Notes under the pieces: generated by a model | What the model saw: the letters and a program-made list of their open reading frames with translations, nothing else | Database searches by the model: none | What the model was told of the DNA's origin: nothing | Assembly (NCBI GenBank): GCA_012729395.1 | Contig: JAAYDF010000192.1 | Span: forward strand, 1-50,855 | DNA from: Phycisphaerae bacterium | Lineage (GTDB): Bacteria > Planctomycetota > Phycisphaerae > UBA1845 > PWPN01 | Direction of reading: 5' to 3' | Length of the DNA stretch: 50,855 bases | Shown: positions 26,215 through 35,402 of the stretch, piece by piece | Position numbering within the stretch: the stretch's first letter is position 1 | How the letters are laid out: every line of letters starts with the position of its first letter | Made by a program: the position numbers and the translations under genes

Positions 26215-26319
26215 GCGCTCCGCGGCTCCGGCGGCCCGGGCCAACTGGCCGGCCGGACGCCGGAGATACCCGTCAAGAAGACGGGCGTATAGCCAAAGAA
26301 CAATCAAGGAGGATTGCAC
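26215..26319 (+). promoter_or_regulatory. flagellin leader with hairpin and candidate CsrA sites
   Basis: The 105-base leader contains a 6-bp hairpin CCCGTC/GACGGG (26269-26274 with 26280-26285, loop AAGAA), two GGA motifs in GCCGGACGCCGGAG upstream of it, and the ribosome site AAGGAGGA (26306-26313), which itself holds two GGA cores. This mirrors the two-site arrangement known for CsrA repression of hag in Bacillus. Binding has not been shown here. Confidence 0.5.
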
Positions 26320-27759
26320 ATGGCTAGGATCAACACAAACGTACCGGCCATCGTCGCCCAGCGAACACTGAAAACCACTCAGCGTGATCTTCAGATCTCA
26401 TTGGAAAGACTTTCCAGTGGTCTGCGTATCAATCGTGGGGCGGACGATCCCGCCGGACTCATCAATTCGGAGAGCCTTCGGGCTGAAATCTCCGGAGTTC
26501 AGAAAGCGGTCAGCAACTCCCAAAGAGCGATGAACATCATCGCCACCAGCGAAGGGGCGCTCAACGAAGTGGCCTCGTTGCTGATCGACATCCAGGGGCT
26601 CATTGTCGAAATCGCCAATGATGCCGCCATGTCGGACGATGAGAAACGGGCCAATCAGTTGCAGATCGACTCGGCTATCGAGTCCATCACCCGCATCGCC
26701 GACACGACCACCTTTGCCGGACGCAAGCTGCTCAACGGCTCGTTGGACTACATCACCAGCGGGGTGCAGGCTTCCGCCCTGGCGTCGGTAGCCATTACCG
26801 GGGTCCAGTTCGGGACTTTCAGTTACGTTCCCGTTGAGGTTGCGATCACCACGTCGGCCCAGAAGGCGGAACTGCAGTTCCGCAACAGCATGGCCACTGA
26901 GAACGTGACGGTGGTGGTCAACGGCAACAAGGGGACGACCACCCTGCAGTTCCAGGCGAGCCAAGCCGTTTCAGCCATGCTCTTCGCGGTCAATCTCGAA
27001 AGCCTGGCGACCGGGGTCGAGGCCTACTACATCAACTCCGCCAACCCCGCCAGCGGGATCGCCTTCCGCAGCGTGGGTTACGGGTCTGAGCAGTTTGTCT
27101 CTATCCAGGCCCTGCACAACGGGGTGTTCGCGCTGACCGACGCGGACGGTGATGCCCGTATCCGCGACGAGGGCCGCGATGCTTCGGGTACGGTCAATGG
27201 TGCCGGCATCACCGGACGCGGGCTGGACATGATCCTGAACACCCGCACCCTGGATCTGCAGTTCACCCTGAACGAGGCCATGGGGCTGGGATCGACGAGC
27301 TTCGTCATCACCGGTGGCGGGGCGTTGTTCCAGCTCGGGCCGAGCGTCAATACCAACCAGCAGGTCAACATTGGCATCCAGTCGATCGCGGCCACTCGGT
27401 TGGGCGACGCCAACCTGGGGTATCTCAGTCAGATCGTCGAGGGCGGTCAGTTCGAGGTCTCACGCAGCACCGAGAACGCCCACCAGTCCTCGCTGATTGT
27501 GGAGCGGGCCATTCGTCAGGTGGCTGTCCTGCGAGGCCGGCTTGGCGCGTTCGAGCGCAACGTGCTCGCAACCAACGTCAACTCGCTCACCATTACCCTG
27601 GAGAACCTGATGTCCAGCGAGTCGAGTATCCGCGATACCGACTTCGCCTACGAGACCTCGCGGTTGACCCGGGCCCAGATTCTGGTCAACGCGGGAACCA
27701 GCGTCCTGTCGATCGCCAACACGACTCCGCAGAGCGTACTGGCTCTTCTTGGCGGATAG
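26320..27759 (+). CDS. fliC: flagellin FliC
   Basis: A 479-residue filament protein. The N-terminal D0/D1 region (ARINTNVPAIVAQRTLKTTQ, then LSSGLRINRGADDPAGLINS) and the C-terminal region (TDFAYETSRLTRAQILVNAG, ending ALLGG) are complete. The middle is a variable, Gly/Ala/Thr-rich surface domain. ATG 26320 follows AAGGAGGA by six bases. It is the last gene of the plus-strand flagellar cluster and is followed by a long hairpin. The separate, structured leader suggests control of its own through CsrA/FliW. Confidence 0.95.
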   Translation: MARINTNVPAIVAQRTLKTTQRDLQISLERLSSGLRINRGADDPAGLINSESLRAEISGVQKAVSNSQRAMNIIATSEGALNEVASLLIDIQGLIVEIANDAAMSDDEKRANQLQIDSAIESITRIADTTTFAGRKLLNGSLDYITSGVQASALASVAITGVQFGTFSYVPVEVAITTSAQKAELQFRNSMATENVTVVVNGNKGTTTLQFQASQAVSAMLFAVNLESLATGVEAYYINSANPASGIAFRSVGYGSEQFVSIQALHNGVFALTDADGDARIRDEGRDASGTVNGAGITGRGLDMILNTRTLDLQFTLNEAMGLGSTSFVITGGGALFQLGPSVNTNQQVNIGIQSIAATRLGDANLGYLSQIVEGGQFEVSRSTENAHQSSLIVERAIRQVAVLRGRLGAFERNVLATNVNSLTITLENLMSSESSIRDTDFAYETSRLTRAQILVNAGTSVLSIANTTPQSVLALLGG

Positions 27760-27793
27760 GTGACGGCTTTCGACGTGTCGTCTTATCGCCGTG

Positions 27794-27832
27794 AGTCGGT
27801 CCGGTCGGGCGCCTAGCCCGGCCGGGCCGACT
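27794..27832. terminator. long hairpin between convergent flagellin and O-antigen-ligase genes
   Basis: A 17-bp stem (27794-27810 with 27816-27832, 2 G-U pairs in the plus-strand RNA) around the loop GCCTA, 34 bases after the flagellin stop. No clear T-run follows. Its place between convergent genes suits a bidirectional terminator or mRNA 3'-end stabiliser. Confidence 0.55.
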
Positions 27833-27847
27833 GCATGCGCCGTTCAC

Positions 27848-27874
27848 AACCCGCGAGGGCTGAAGCCCGCGGTT
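27848..27874. repeat. short GA-centred palindrome (REP-like)
   Basis: GGGCT-GA-AGCCC (27857-27868) with imperfect flanking pairing (ACCCGCG left, CGCGGTT right). The dinucleotide-centred layout matches three palindromes at 45835-46031. Confidence 0.45.
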
Positions 27875-27964
27875 CGTCATCCACCATGGGGCATTCTGGG
27901 TTGGTGAGCAGGCGAGGTGCCAGCGCTTCGCCGGGACGACGGATACATCATGGCGCGAGTTGCT

Positions 27965-30900
27965 CTATGGGGCCACGCCGGTCGAGGGGGCGGGCATGCC
28001 AAAGCCGGGCGGTGGCAAGACATTCGACGGTGCGGCCCTGTCAGGCTCGGGCTCGGGTTGGTCGGCGGGTTGTGTCGCCAGCCGGCTCTCCAAGTGGGCC
28101 CGCAGTCTCGGGCTTTCAGGGAAACGCTGCAGCAGGGCTTGGGCCGCCTGGTAGACAAGCTGGGTTTCGCTTGCGTGTTGCTCAGCGATTTCCAGATGGC
28201 GGATGACGTCATCCTCGCGATTGTCGCTCGCGGCCAGGTAGGCAGCCAAGAGATGGCTTTCCACATGGTCCGGGAGAAGCTCGAGATTCCGGTGTAGGCG
28301 ATCCGCAAACCAAGTCGGGCGTTCACTGGGCGCGAAAGCGTAGCCGAAGATACGGCACAGCTCGTGACAGCCCAGCCCGACGAGTCGGTCGAGCGTTGCT
28401 GAGGGCATGTCGGGTGCGAGCGACAGAAGGCGGCCGCGAGCCGATGCCTCGTCACCTTCCGCCAGCAGGAGAAGCGCCTCTGCGCGAACCAGTCGGCCAT
28501 ATCGCCAGGATCCGGGCTTGGCCGGGTCGCGGGCCATGGCTTCCTGCCATACCGCTCGGGCACGCAACGGCCGTTCGTCGGGGTAGCCCAGCAGCAGGTA
28601 GTTGGCTTGGTCGATCAAGGCGTTGGAGACCGCGGCGGGGAACCGATCGACAATGAACTCAGAGGCTTGTGCCGCCAATGCCGCCAGAGCGGCGGCTTCG
28701 GGCAGCTGGCGGTTGAGTTTGAAGGCTCGGGCGGCCAGACGCAGCGATTCCGGCAGGTAGGGGTCGGGCCATGCTTCGGTGCCACCCGACTGTAGGGCCA
28801 GTCGGGCCTGTTCCCCCAGATGGTTCAGCAGCGGTTCGCAGTCGCGCTCTTGCAGGACTGCGGCGATCGCCAACTCGAACTCGCCAAAAAGATCCACGCG
28901 CATATCGCCGTCAAACATGGAGAAGCCCGGCGGCGGTTGTTGCAGGGACACCGGTCCGCTGCGAAGTGGTGGGCGGAGAATATCCACCCTCTTTTCAATC
29001 GGTTCGTCGCCGGACAGCTCGAACAGTTGCAGCGCGACTTGCGGGTCCAGCGGGTTACGAGCGTATTCGAGCATGGTCAGATCGCGAGCCGCGGCCAGGT
29101 AGGATCGCGCCTCCGGTCGGAGCCCCAAATGCTGCTCCACCTCTTCCATCTGCTGTTTGAGCAAGAGGACCGCCGCCATGTGTCCGGCCACCTTGGGGTA
29201 CCCCGGCATCAGCTCGAGCAGTCGTTGCCCGCTGGCCATGCACACTTGGGCGTATTGGGTCAGGGCTTGGGAGTCTTCCTGGGTCAGCTCCAGAATATGG
29301 TTACCGGGCGCGGCGTCGCCGGGCAGACGGGCGAGCATCGAGCGAAGCCGACCGAAGCGATCTTCCGCCGCCAGGTAGGATGCCAGGTTCAACTGGTATT
29401 CCGCCGACAGGCGAGCCTCGACAGAGAGGCGGCCGTGTCGAGCTTCCTCGGCGCGCTCCAACGCCTGCTCCCATTGGCCCCGCTCCATCAGGGGGGTGAC
29501 TTCACGATCCGCCAGGGCTCCCTGCCAGTCCTTGTTGGCCACGGCCATCACCGTGCCGCCCGCGATCACCGCCCCGACGAGCACGGCCGTTCGACCGATC
29601 GGGTGGATGGCCGCGGTGGTTTCGCCTTTCGGTCGCTCCGCACGGTACAAGGCCCAGATCAGCCCGATGGTGGTGTAGAAGATCGCCGGCAAGCCGGGCA
29701 TACGCAGCCCGACGTCCGTGGCCTCGCACACGACGATCGCTCCGAACCCTGCCAGCAGCCCGAAGCACAGCCATCGGTCGCCCGGCTGTCGCGCACGGTG
29801 CATGGCCATCGCTCCGCACGCCCAGGTCGCCGCCAGTCCCACCGCCGCCAGGGCAAGCCCGATCAGGCCCAATTCCGCCAGGATTTCGATCCATTCGTTG
29901 TGTGCGTGCCCCATCAAATCGCCCGTGAAGACCAGCGGGTGATCCTGGGCATCGGCGCTGGCTCGTTGCTGAACGAGAAGGATGTATGCCGCCTGACCGT
30001 GGCCGACCAGCGGCCGGGCTTGGAACATGTCGAGGGCGTAGGACCATGCGAAGACGCGGAGCATCACCGTCTCCATCCGCCCGGTGACCAAGCCCGGCCA
30101 TCCGCAGCCCCGCACAAGCATCACCGCCGCCAGCGCCAGAACCAGCACGCCGACGAGGATTGCCCGCCGATGCCTCGGCCACAGCAACGCCCCCAGTGCC
30201 AGCATGGAACCGATCAGCAGCCCCAGCAGCGGTCCGCGTGAGCGCGTCCATGCGAAGGCCCAACAGAGGATGATCATCGCCGCGACCGACAAGCCGGCCA
30301 CCAGCCACAATCCACGGTGTGGGTGGGCGGCGGGTGTGGCGCTCTGCACGTTCGTGCCGACCACGTCCGCGGCGTTGGCGGGTGAACGCGGTCCGCGCCA
30401 TGCTACCGCGAGAGCATGCAACAAGCCCGCACACGCCAGCGTGATGCCCGGCAACAGGCAGGCGGCCATGAAGATGGGGTTGCCGATCGGGAACTTCAGT
30501 CGTTGGTATGGGTTTCGCTCGATGTGGTACCAGATGCCGATGGCGGCGGAAATGACCAGCACGACCACCATGGCCAGAGTGGCCCGGAGAGCGCCCCGCC
30601 GGTCCAGGCCATAACCCAGGGCGACCGCCCAACTGACCGCGATCAAATGCCTGACGCCCTCTCCGAATGCCGCCTGAGGCCATGGGGCCCACAGGGCGCT
30701 GAGCATGGCGAACAGAGCCAAGCCGATGAACGCCGTCTGGGCCAGGACTGCCGCCGAGAGCGGCAAGAACGACCGTCGGGTGACCGAGCCGTCACGCGTC
30801 GCGGCCGAGACCGTCGCTCGCTTGTCCACCTCCAGAAGCCACTCTTCGCGCTGGCGAAGCCGTGCACGCCACGCCGCCGCCGACGCGACGATCGCCGCGG

Positions 30901-31162
30901 CAGTGCCCAGGTACTGAACCAGCCATTTGATCTCCACCCCCTGGCGTGTCGGGTACTGGAAATCCAGGGCCATCAGCCTGGTCAATACACGCAGCAGCGA
31001 GCCGCGGGCCCATGCCTGGTGTCCCTCCTCCACCCCTTCCCCGGCACTGAGAAGCAGGCAGCATCCCGCCACCGTCGCCGCGACCAGTACGACCATGACG
31101 CGGTTAGCCATCGGGGGAGCTTCTGCGAGGGTTTGGTCCTGCTCGTCACGGGTTGTGATCAT
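27965..31162 (-). CDS. O-antigen ligase (Wzy_C/PglL-like) membrane protein with TPR domain
   Basis: A 1065-residue protein. The N-terminal 530 residues hold about 11-12 membrane helices and the O-antigen ligase signature GHAHNEWIEILAELGLIG in the large periplasmic loop region. The C-terminal half is soluble and helical with TPR-like repeats. This family transfers finished glycans from a lipid carrier onto lipid A or, in PglL/TfpW-type members, onto proteins. ATG 31162 is chosen because it shares four bases (ATGA) with the stop of the upstream adenosyltransferase gene; a longer open frame to 31447 would overlap that gene fully. It runs convergent with flagellin. Whether the acceptor is a lipid or a protein is unknown. 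Confidence 0.8.
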   Translation of the reverse strand: MITTRDEQDQTLAEAPPMANRVMVVLVAATVAGCCLLLSAGEGVEEGHQAWARGSLLRVLTRLMALDFQYPTRQGVEIKWLVQYLGTAAAIVASAAAWRARLRQREEWLLEVDKRATVSAATRDGSVTRRSFLPLSAAVLAQTAFIGLALFAMLSALWAPWPQAAFGEGVRHLIAVSWAVALGYGLDRRGALRATLAMVVVLVISAAIGIWYHIERNPYQRLKFPIGNPIFMAACLLPGITLACAGLLHALAVAWRGPRSPANAADVVGTNVQSATPAAHPHRGLWLVAGLSVAAMIILCWAFAWTRSRGPLLGLLIGSMLALGALLWPRHRRAILVGVLVLALAAVMLVRGCGWPGLVTGRMETVMLRVFAWSYALDMFQARPLVGHGQAAYILLVQQRASADAQDHPLVFTGDLMGHAHNEWIEILAELGLIGLALAAVGLAATWACGAMAMHRARQPGDRWLCFGLLAGFGAIVVCEATDVGLRMPGLPAIFYTTIGLIWALYRAERPKGETTAAIHPIGRTAVLVGAVIAGGTVMAVANKDWQGALADREVTPLMERGQWEQALERAEEARHGRLSVEARLSAEYQLNLASYLAAEDRFGRLRSMLARLPGDAAPGNHILELTQEDSQALTQYAQVCMASGQRLLELMPGYPKVAGHMAAVLLLKQQMEEVEQHLGLRPEARSYLAAARDLTMLEYARNPLDPQVALQLFELSGDEPIEKRVDILRPPLRSGPVSLQQPPPGFSMFDGDMRVDLFGEFELAIAAVLQERDCEPLLNHLGEQARLALQSGGTEAWPDPYLPESLRLAARAFKLNRQLPEAAALAALAAQASEFIVDRFPAAVSNALIDQANYLLLGYPDERPLRARAVWQEAMARDPAKPGSWRYGRLVRAEALLLLAEGDEASARGRLLSLAPDMPSATLDRLVGLGCHELCRIFGYAFAPSERPTWFADRLHRNLELLPDHVESHLLAAYLAASDNREDDVIRHLEIAEQHASETQLVYQAAQALLQRFPESPRLRAHLESRLATQPADQPEPEPDRAAPSNVLPPPGFGMPAPSTGVAP

Positions 31163-31734
31163 GGTCTCTCTTCCGACTCGCGTGTGCGGGGGGGCGTCCA
31201 GGATACGTCGGGTATGCCGTCGGCAGCATTCGCCTGTCGGGCCCAGGCGAACAACAGATCCCCAAGCCGGTTCAGGTAGATGATCACCAGCTCGCGTACA
31301 TCCGCGATTCGCCGCAGACTCACGACGCCCCGCTCCGCCCGGCGGCAACAGGTCCGAGCCACGTGTAACCTGGCCGAGGCGTCCGATCCACCGGGCAAGA
31401 TGAATTGCCGCAGGGGCGGCGTTCGGTCCACCGCCTCGTCGATCCAACCTTCCAGTCGGGTGATCGCCTCGTCTGGCAGCAGCCGGATGCCGGCCGCCGA
31501 CCGGGTCTGCCCCGGCATGGCCAACTCCGCCCCCAGGGTCAACAGATCATCCTGGACGCGAGCCAGCCGGTCCGCCAGATCGGCCTCGATTTCGCCGCAG
31601 CGGCACCAACCCAGCAGGCTGCCCAGCTCGTCCAAGCCTCCGTAAGCCTCCACGCGCGGATCATCCTTGGGAACCCGGCTGCCGTCAAACAGAGAGGTCA
31701 TCCCGGCATCACCGCCACGCGTGTAGAGTCTCAT
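31159..31734 (-). CDS. ATP:cob(I)alamin adenosyltransferase (PduO-type)
   Basis: A 191-residue cytoplasmic enzyme that makes adenosylcobalamin from ATP and cob(I)alamin. It shows RLYTRGGDAGMTSLFDGSRV, KDDPRVEAYGGLDELGSLLG and the C-terminal RRAERGVVSL with YLNRLGDLLFAWAR, all typical of the PduO trimer family (ATP-binding and subunit-interface residues). ATG 31734, with AAGG about seven bases upstream, starts exactly at the conserved region; ATG 31767 is an alternative. It overlaps the O-antigen ligase gene by four bases, an unusual functional pairing. Confidence 0.88.
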   Translation of the reverse strand: MRLYTRGGDAGMTSLFDGSRVPKDDPRVEAYGGLDELGSLLGWCRCGEIEADLADRLARVQDDLLTLGAELAMPGQTRSAAGIRLLPDEAITRLEGWIDEAVDRTPPLRQFILPGGSDASARLHVARTCCRRAERGVVSLRRIADVRELVIIYLNRLGDLLFAWARQANAADGIPDVSWTPPRTRESEERP

Positions 31735-31868
31735 AGGTCGCCTTTCTTGTCGAACCGGCGATCGCATTATAGCCTGACGCCCGCCCCGAGTGCAGGCGGG
31801 AGTGCGGTGACAGGGCATGCCTTGGTCCTGGCCGCGCGAGAACCTGGCCCGAGCGAAGAGGGGGAATC

Positions 31869-32624
31869 ATGATGCCCGGATATCTTGTCGCGGCTGCCGT
31901 AGCTGGGCTTCTGACCATTCTGACCTACGCGCTGGGCTACCGTCGCTCCGCCCGACGCTACGACATCATCGTCGAGGTGCCCACGGTGCAAGCCCGCGAC
32001 GTGCCCGGCCTGGGGGCCGCGATGGTCGAGGTCAAAGGCCGGGCTCTGGTCGACGAGCCGCTCACCTCCGACCTGGCCAGGCTGCCGTGCGTGGCCTTCG
32101 ATTGCCAGGTCACCGAGCACTGGACCACCACCCGCACCAAACGAGACTCCAAAGGCCATACTCGCATCGTCACCGAACACCATAGCGAAACACGCTACGC
32201 CAACAGCGGCCGGATCAGCTTCCAAGTCGAGGACGACTCCGGCCGGGTGACCGTGCAGCCCGACGGGGCGTCCGTCGACATGTTGGACGGGCTCGCCTTG
32301 GCGGACATACGCAAGCCGCTGCCGGATAGTCCCGCCTACGGGCTGTGCCCGCACCATCTCTGCGGACACCTGTCCTATCACGAGCAGATCTTCCCGGTCG
32401 GCCAGCAGGCTTATGTCCTTGGGCAGGTCAGTATCGATCATGACATCGTGCGCCCCGAGGCGGTCAGCCGACCGTTCATCATCAGCCACCACGACGAGGC
32501 GGTGCTTGTCCATCGCGCTCGCTGGGGCAAACGCGTTTACGGGGCGATGATGTTCCTTCTTTTCGCCGCGGCCTTTGTCCTGCTTGGCTTGGGCTTGGGT
32601 ATCATCCGCGAATGGTGGGATTGA
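31869..32624 (+). CDS. GIDE (MULAN-like) domain membrane protein
   Basis: A 251-residue protein with a membrane helix at residues 4-24 and another near 225-247. Between them lies a soluble domain resembling the GIDE/BAM domain found in the mitochondrial ubiquitin ligase MULAN: VEVKGRALVDEPLTSDLARL, PCVAFDCQVTEHW, a basic loop with TRTKRDSKG, and VGQQAYVLGQV followed by FIISHHDEAVLVH. The RING finger of the eukaryotic protein is absent. Bacterial and archaeal GIDE proteins have no settled role. It is convergent with the next gene and divergent from the adenosyltransferase gene. Confidence 0.72.
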   Translation: MMPGYLVAAAVAGLLTILTYALGYRRSARRYDIIVEVPTVQARDVPGLGAAMVEVKGRALVDEPLTSDLARLPCVAFDCQVTEHWTTTRTKRDSKGHTRIVTEHHSETRYANSGRISFQVEDDSGRVTVQPDGASVDMLDGLALADIRKPLPDSPAYGLCPHHLCGHLSYHEQIFPVGQQAYVLGQVSIDHDIVRPEAVSRPFIISHHDEAVLVHRARWGKRVYGAMMFLLFAAAFVLLGLGLGIIREWWD

Positions 32625-32751
32625 GATCGCCCGTCAGAAGTGCGTTCAGGTCCGCGATGGTGTGGGAGCGATGGGTTTGCACCATCATCAGCCGGATCCG
32701 CCCGTGGGTGTGCCCGTCCCCATGGCGACCGGGAGGCCAGTGACGCCCCGC

Positions 32752-34416
32752 TCAATTGCCTTCGTTGGATGTCTCCGTCGGGTTGTGTGATTCAGCAGGA
32801 AGAGTGCTTCGGAAGCAATCCACTACGTCGGCGTCCTCGGGAGAGTACCAATCGAGGTGTGACCAAGTCTCCGCGGCTTGTTCGCGTTGTCCGGTGAAAT
32901 GCTGCACAAAACCCAGCACCAGCAGGATGTCCGGATGCTCCGGGTCGTGGCGCAGGGCGTCGACGAGCTGGGCCCAGTGCGCCTGGAGATCTTCGATCCT
33001 TCCATAACGCTCGCGCAAGTCGAAGTCCGAATGCACGACCTCGCAGAGCCGACGAACCGCGCGGCGAATCGCCAGGGCGGAGACCTCGTAGTCGCCGGTG
33101 GCGAACCGGGCAACCGCGTAGGCGAGTATGCCATCGACGTTCTCGGGGTCTTCGAGCATGACCTGGAGAAATGCTCTCGCCGATGCCTCGTAGCCGCCCT
33201 GCGTGAACGCCGCGATCCCTTCGGACATCAGGCCGTAGAGCCGATCTTCTGCCGCCCGGCCATTGCCCAGCGAAGGCGTGGGCAGAGCGACCGCATGGAG
33301 CCCGGCGTTTGCGTACGCGGGCGGCGCCGCTTGCGGGCTCGCGGGGGGGGAGGTGTCGGGTGTGCGGATGACCGTCTCCTGAGGCACATCGGCCGGCGAC
33401 TGGACCACCTGGGGTTGCGATACCACGACTGTCTGCTGGACTACCGTCGGAGCGACCATGACCGGGGCGGGGCCGAAGTACGGCCGGTAGTAGGGCGGGC
33501 ATTGTCGCTGGCTGAAGTAGAAGCCAAAGCCAGGGCGAGCATGGCTGACCTGTGGCCCCCGCGAGGGGTCCGTCTGGAGCTCGATAGGAACGGCTGATGT
33601 CTGGGGTAGCCAGCCTGGCCCGCCGATGTCGGGGAACTGGGTGACAGCCGCACTGTCGTTTCCGACCGTGATGGAGGATCCGGGTTGCCTGCGCTCGACG
33701 AGCACGTTGGCGGAACGAGACCGCCCCGACGAACGAGCTGACCGGTTTCTGGCGGTTTGCGTCGGTTGCGGTACCACGCTGGCGGAAGGCACGACCACTG
33801 ATTCACCTTGTGGCCTGCGGGTCGAGATGAGAACCGGCGGAGTACTCTCCTGAGAGCCGGTCGGCGACCTGAATGCTCCCGGACCGCCAACCTTCGAGTC
33901 GGCGTGTTCCAGAGCCGCGGTCTGTCCCGTCTGTCGCCCGGTCTTCGCGACCGATCCCGAGCGTTGAAGCCGCGGAGGAACATAGCCCAGTCGGCGTGTA
34001 TCGCTGCGCGACGGGGGCGTGCGGGAAGCACTGCTTCTGAGAGTGGGAGCTGTGCGCTGCGCGGCCGGTGACGGCACGCCGACCACTGGGCCGGGCACGC
34101 CGACCACTGGGCCGGGCACGCTGATCGCGGGGCCGGGCGCGCTGATCGCGGGGCCAGGCGCGCTGATGCCCGGTCTGGCGACCCGCACGACGGGCCGGGG
34201 AACGCTCACCGCGGGCCGTGGCACCTGTATGGTCGGTCTGGGTACGCGCACCGCAGGGCGAGGAACACTCACCACCGGCCGTGGTGCGACTCTCGTCGGT
34301 CGAGCAGTCGGCCTGGACGACCTCGGGGCCCTGTCCTGTGCGAAGGCATCTCCTGCCAGCAGGACCCATGCGGCTCCAAGCCAAAAACTCCCCCGGATGA
34401 TATGTCGGATCGCCAT
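32752..34416 (-). CDS. secreted proline-rich protein with C-terminal TPR domain
   Basis: A 554-residue exported protein of unknown function. A signal peptide is clear (SFWLGAAWVLLAGDAFAQ). Residues about 35-110 form ten heptads of the type VxVPRPV / ISAPGPA, coded by a 21-bp tandem repeat. A Ser/Arg/Pro/Thr-rich stretch follows to about 300, then a Tyr/Pro-rich segment (FYFSQRQCPPYYRPYFGP). The last 190 residues are TPR-like (GGYEASARAFLQVMLEDPEN, LVLGFVQHFTGQREQAAETW). ATG 34416 has AAAGGA ahead; the open frame to 34539 adds a basic segment that would bury the signal. A cell-surface or periplasmic scaffold is a fair guess. Confidence 0.75.
   Translation of the reverse strand: MAIRHIIRGSFWLGAAWVLLAGDAFAQDRAPRSSRPTARPTRVAPRPVVSVPRPAVRVPRPTIQVPRPAVSVPRPVVRVARPGISAPGPAISAPGPAISVPGPVVGVPGPVVGVPSPAAQRTAPTLRSSASRTPPSRSDTRRLGYVPPRLQRSGSVAKTGRQTGQTAALEHADSKVGGPGAFRSPTGSQESTPPVLISTRRPQGESVVVPSASVVPQPTQTARNRSARSSGRSRSANVLVERRQPGSSITVGNDSAAVTQFPDIGGPGWLPQTSAVPIELQTDPSRGPQVSHARPGFGFYFSQRQCPPYYRPYFGPAPVMVAPTVVQQTVVVSQPQVVQSPADVPQETVIRTPDTSPPASPQAAPPAYANAGLHAVALPTPSLGNGRAAEDRLYGLMSEGIAAFTQGGYEASARAFLQVMLEDPENVDGILAYAVARFATGDYEVSALAIRRAVRRLCEVVHSDFDLRERYGRIEDLQAHWAQLVDALRHDPEHPDILLVLGFVQHFTGQREQAAETWSHLDWYSPEDADVVDCFRSTLPAESHNPTETSNEGN
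34078..34287. repeat. 21-bp tandem repeat, ten copies, inside a coding region
   Basis: Ten in-frame 21-bp units; the first two (34078-34098, 34099-34119) are identical and the third and fourth differ by one base, while later units are more divergent. They encode the proline heptads of the secreted protein. The gradient of identity suggests recent duplication at the low-coordinate side. Confidence 0.85.
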
Positions 34417-34745
34417 GAGAGTGCGTCCTTTCCGGTAGAGGAACTGCCGCGGACGAAGGGCGGTGGGCGCGATGCGCAAACGAACGTGCCGGCCGGCTCG
34501 CCCTCCCTGGAGTCTAAGGGCACCGGAATGCGTGGACAAGCTCCCCGCGGGCGGTTGCTGCCCACGTGTCCTCTATAAGACAGACCCGCCTCACGCCGGT
34601 TGGTTAGGGCATTTCACTCAAAACCGCGTCTGCCCCACCTGGGCCACGCCGTCCGGCAATCCCGTGGCGCGATTGCCAGCCGGCGGCGAGCAACCTGGTA
34701 CGGCTCGACCGCATGGTCCTTGGCCTGGTTACCGCCGTGCGGAGC
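34417..34745. other. 329-bp gene-free region
   Basis: Lies between the TetR gene's 3' end and the start of the proline-rich protein gene (both minus strand). I see a ribosome site next to 34416 and a weak minus-strand TATAGA-like -10 near 34573-34578 without a matching -35, and nothing else. Confidence 0.4.
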
Positions 34746-35351
34746 TCAAGATCCGTGGTCCCGGGTCAGAAGCTCAAGCAGCAGGCGAATGGTCCCCTGG
34801 GTGAATTCCATGCTGGCGTGGCTGGGGATGCTCAGCGGCCGGATCATGGCAAAGCCGACGGCCGCGTGGATGATCTGCCACGCCAGCCACTCAGGGGGCA
34901 CGTCATTGCGGATTTCACCCCGGCCTTGGGCCTCGGCCATCACCGAGGAGAGCGATTTCACGTATCGCTCATAGTGGTCGCGGATGGCCTCTTGTATCGC
35001 CGGCTCGGCCAGTTCTGTCGAGGCATGGAAGAGCAGACGGTAGACCCCAGCCGTCCACGGGTCCGACGTCGCCGGGTTCTGGTAGAGCAGGATGCTCAGC
35101 TTGTCGAGCGGCGATTCCATGCCCTGTGTCGCCCGTTGCCAATTGCTGAACACCTCATCGCCCACCTTCTCGATCAGGGCGATGAACAGGTCGTGCTTGT
35201 TCCGAAAGTGGCGGTAGATGATCGGTTCGGACACGCCGGCCTCGGACGCGATCATAGCCGTGGTTGTGCCCCGGTAACCGTGCTGGGCAAAACACTGAGC
35301 CGCGGATTCGAGAAGCTGCTTACGGCGGTCGGGGGCTTTCATTCGGGCCAT
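34746..35351 (-). CDS. TetR/AcrR family transcriptional regulator
   Basis: A 201-residue regulator. The N-terminal DNA-binding domain is typical (LLESAAQCFAQHGYRGTTTA, SEAGVSEPIIYRHFRNKHDL, residues 14-58). The remaining helical ligand domain is variable and gives no clue to the inducer. ATG 35351 or ATG 35342 may be used; neither has a strong ribosome site. No efflux pump or metabolic operon lies next to it, so the target is unknown. Confidence 0.88.
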   Translation of the reverse strand: MARMKAPDRRKQLLESAAQCFAQHGYRGTTTAMIASEAGVSEPIIYRHFRNKHDLFIALIEKVGDEVFSNWQRATQGMESPLDKLSILLYQNPATSDPWTAGVYRLLFHASTELAEPAIQEAIRDHYERYVKSLSSVMAEAQGRGEIRNDVPPEWLAWQIIHAAVGFAMIRPLSIPSHASMEFTQGTIRLLLELLTRDHGS

Positions 35352-35402
35352 GCGAACATTGTAATCGCGTGGCGACGTGACTCCAACGGCGTGGATGTCG
35401 GG

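Noticed and set aside
28820-30241. 473-codon plus-strand frame inside the O-antigen ligase gene
   Set aside because: The minus strand encodes a coherent membrane-TPR protein; this frame is Gln/Arg/His-rich without family features.
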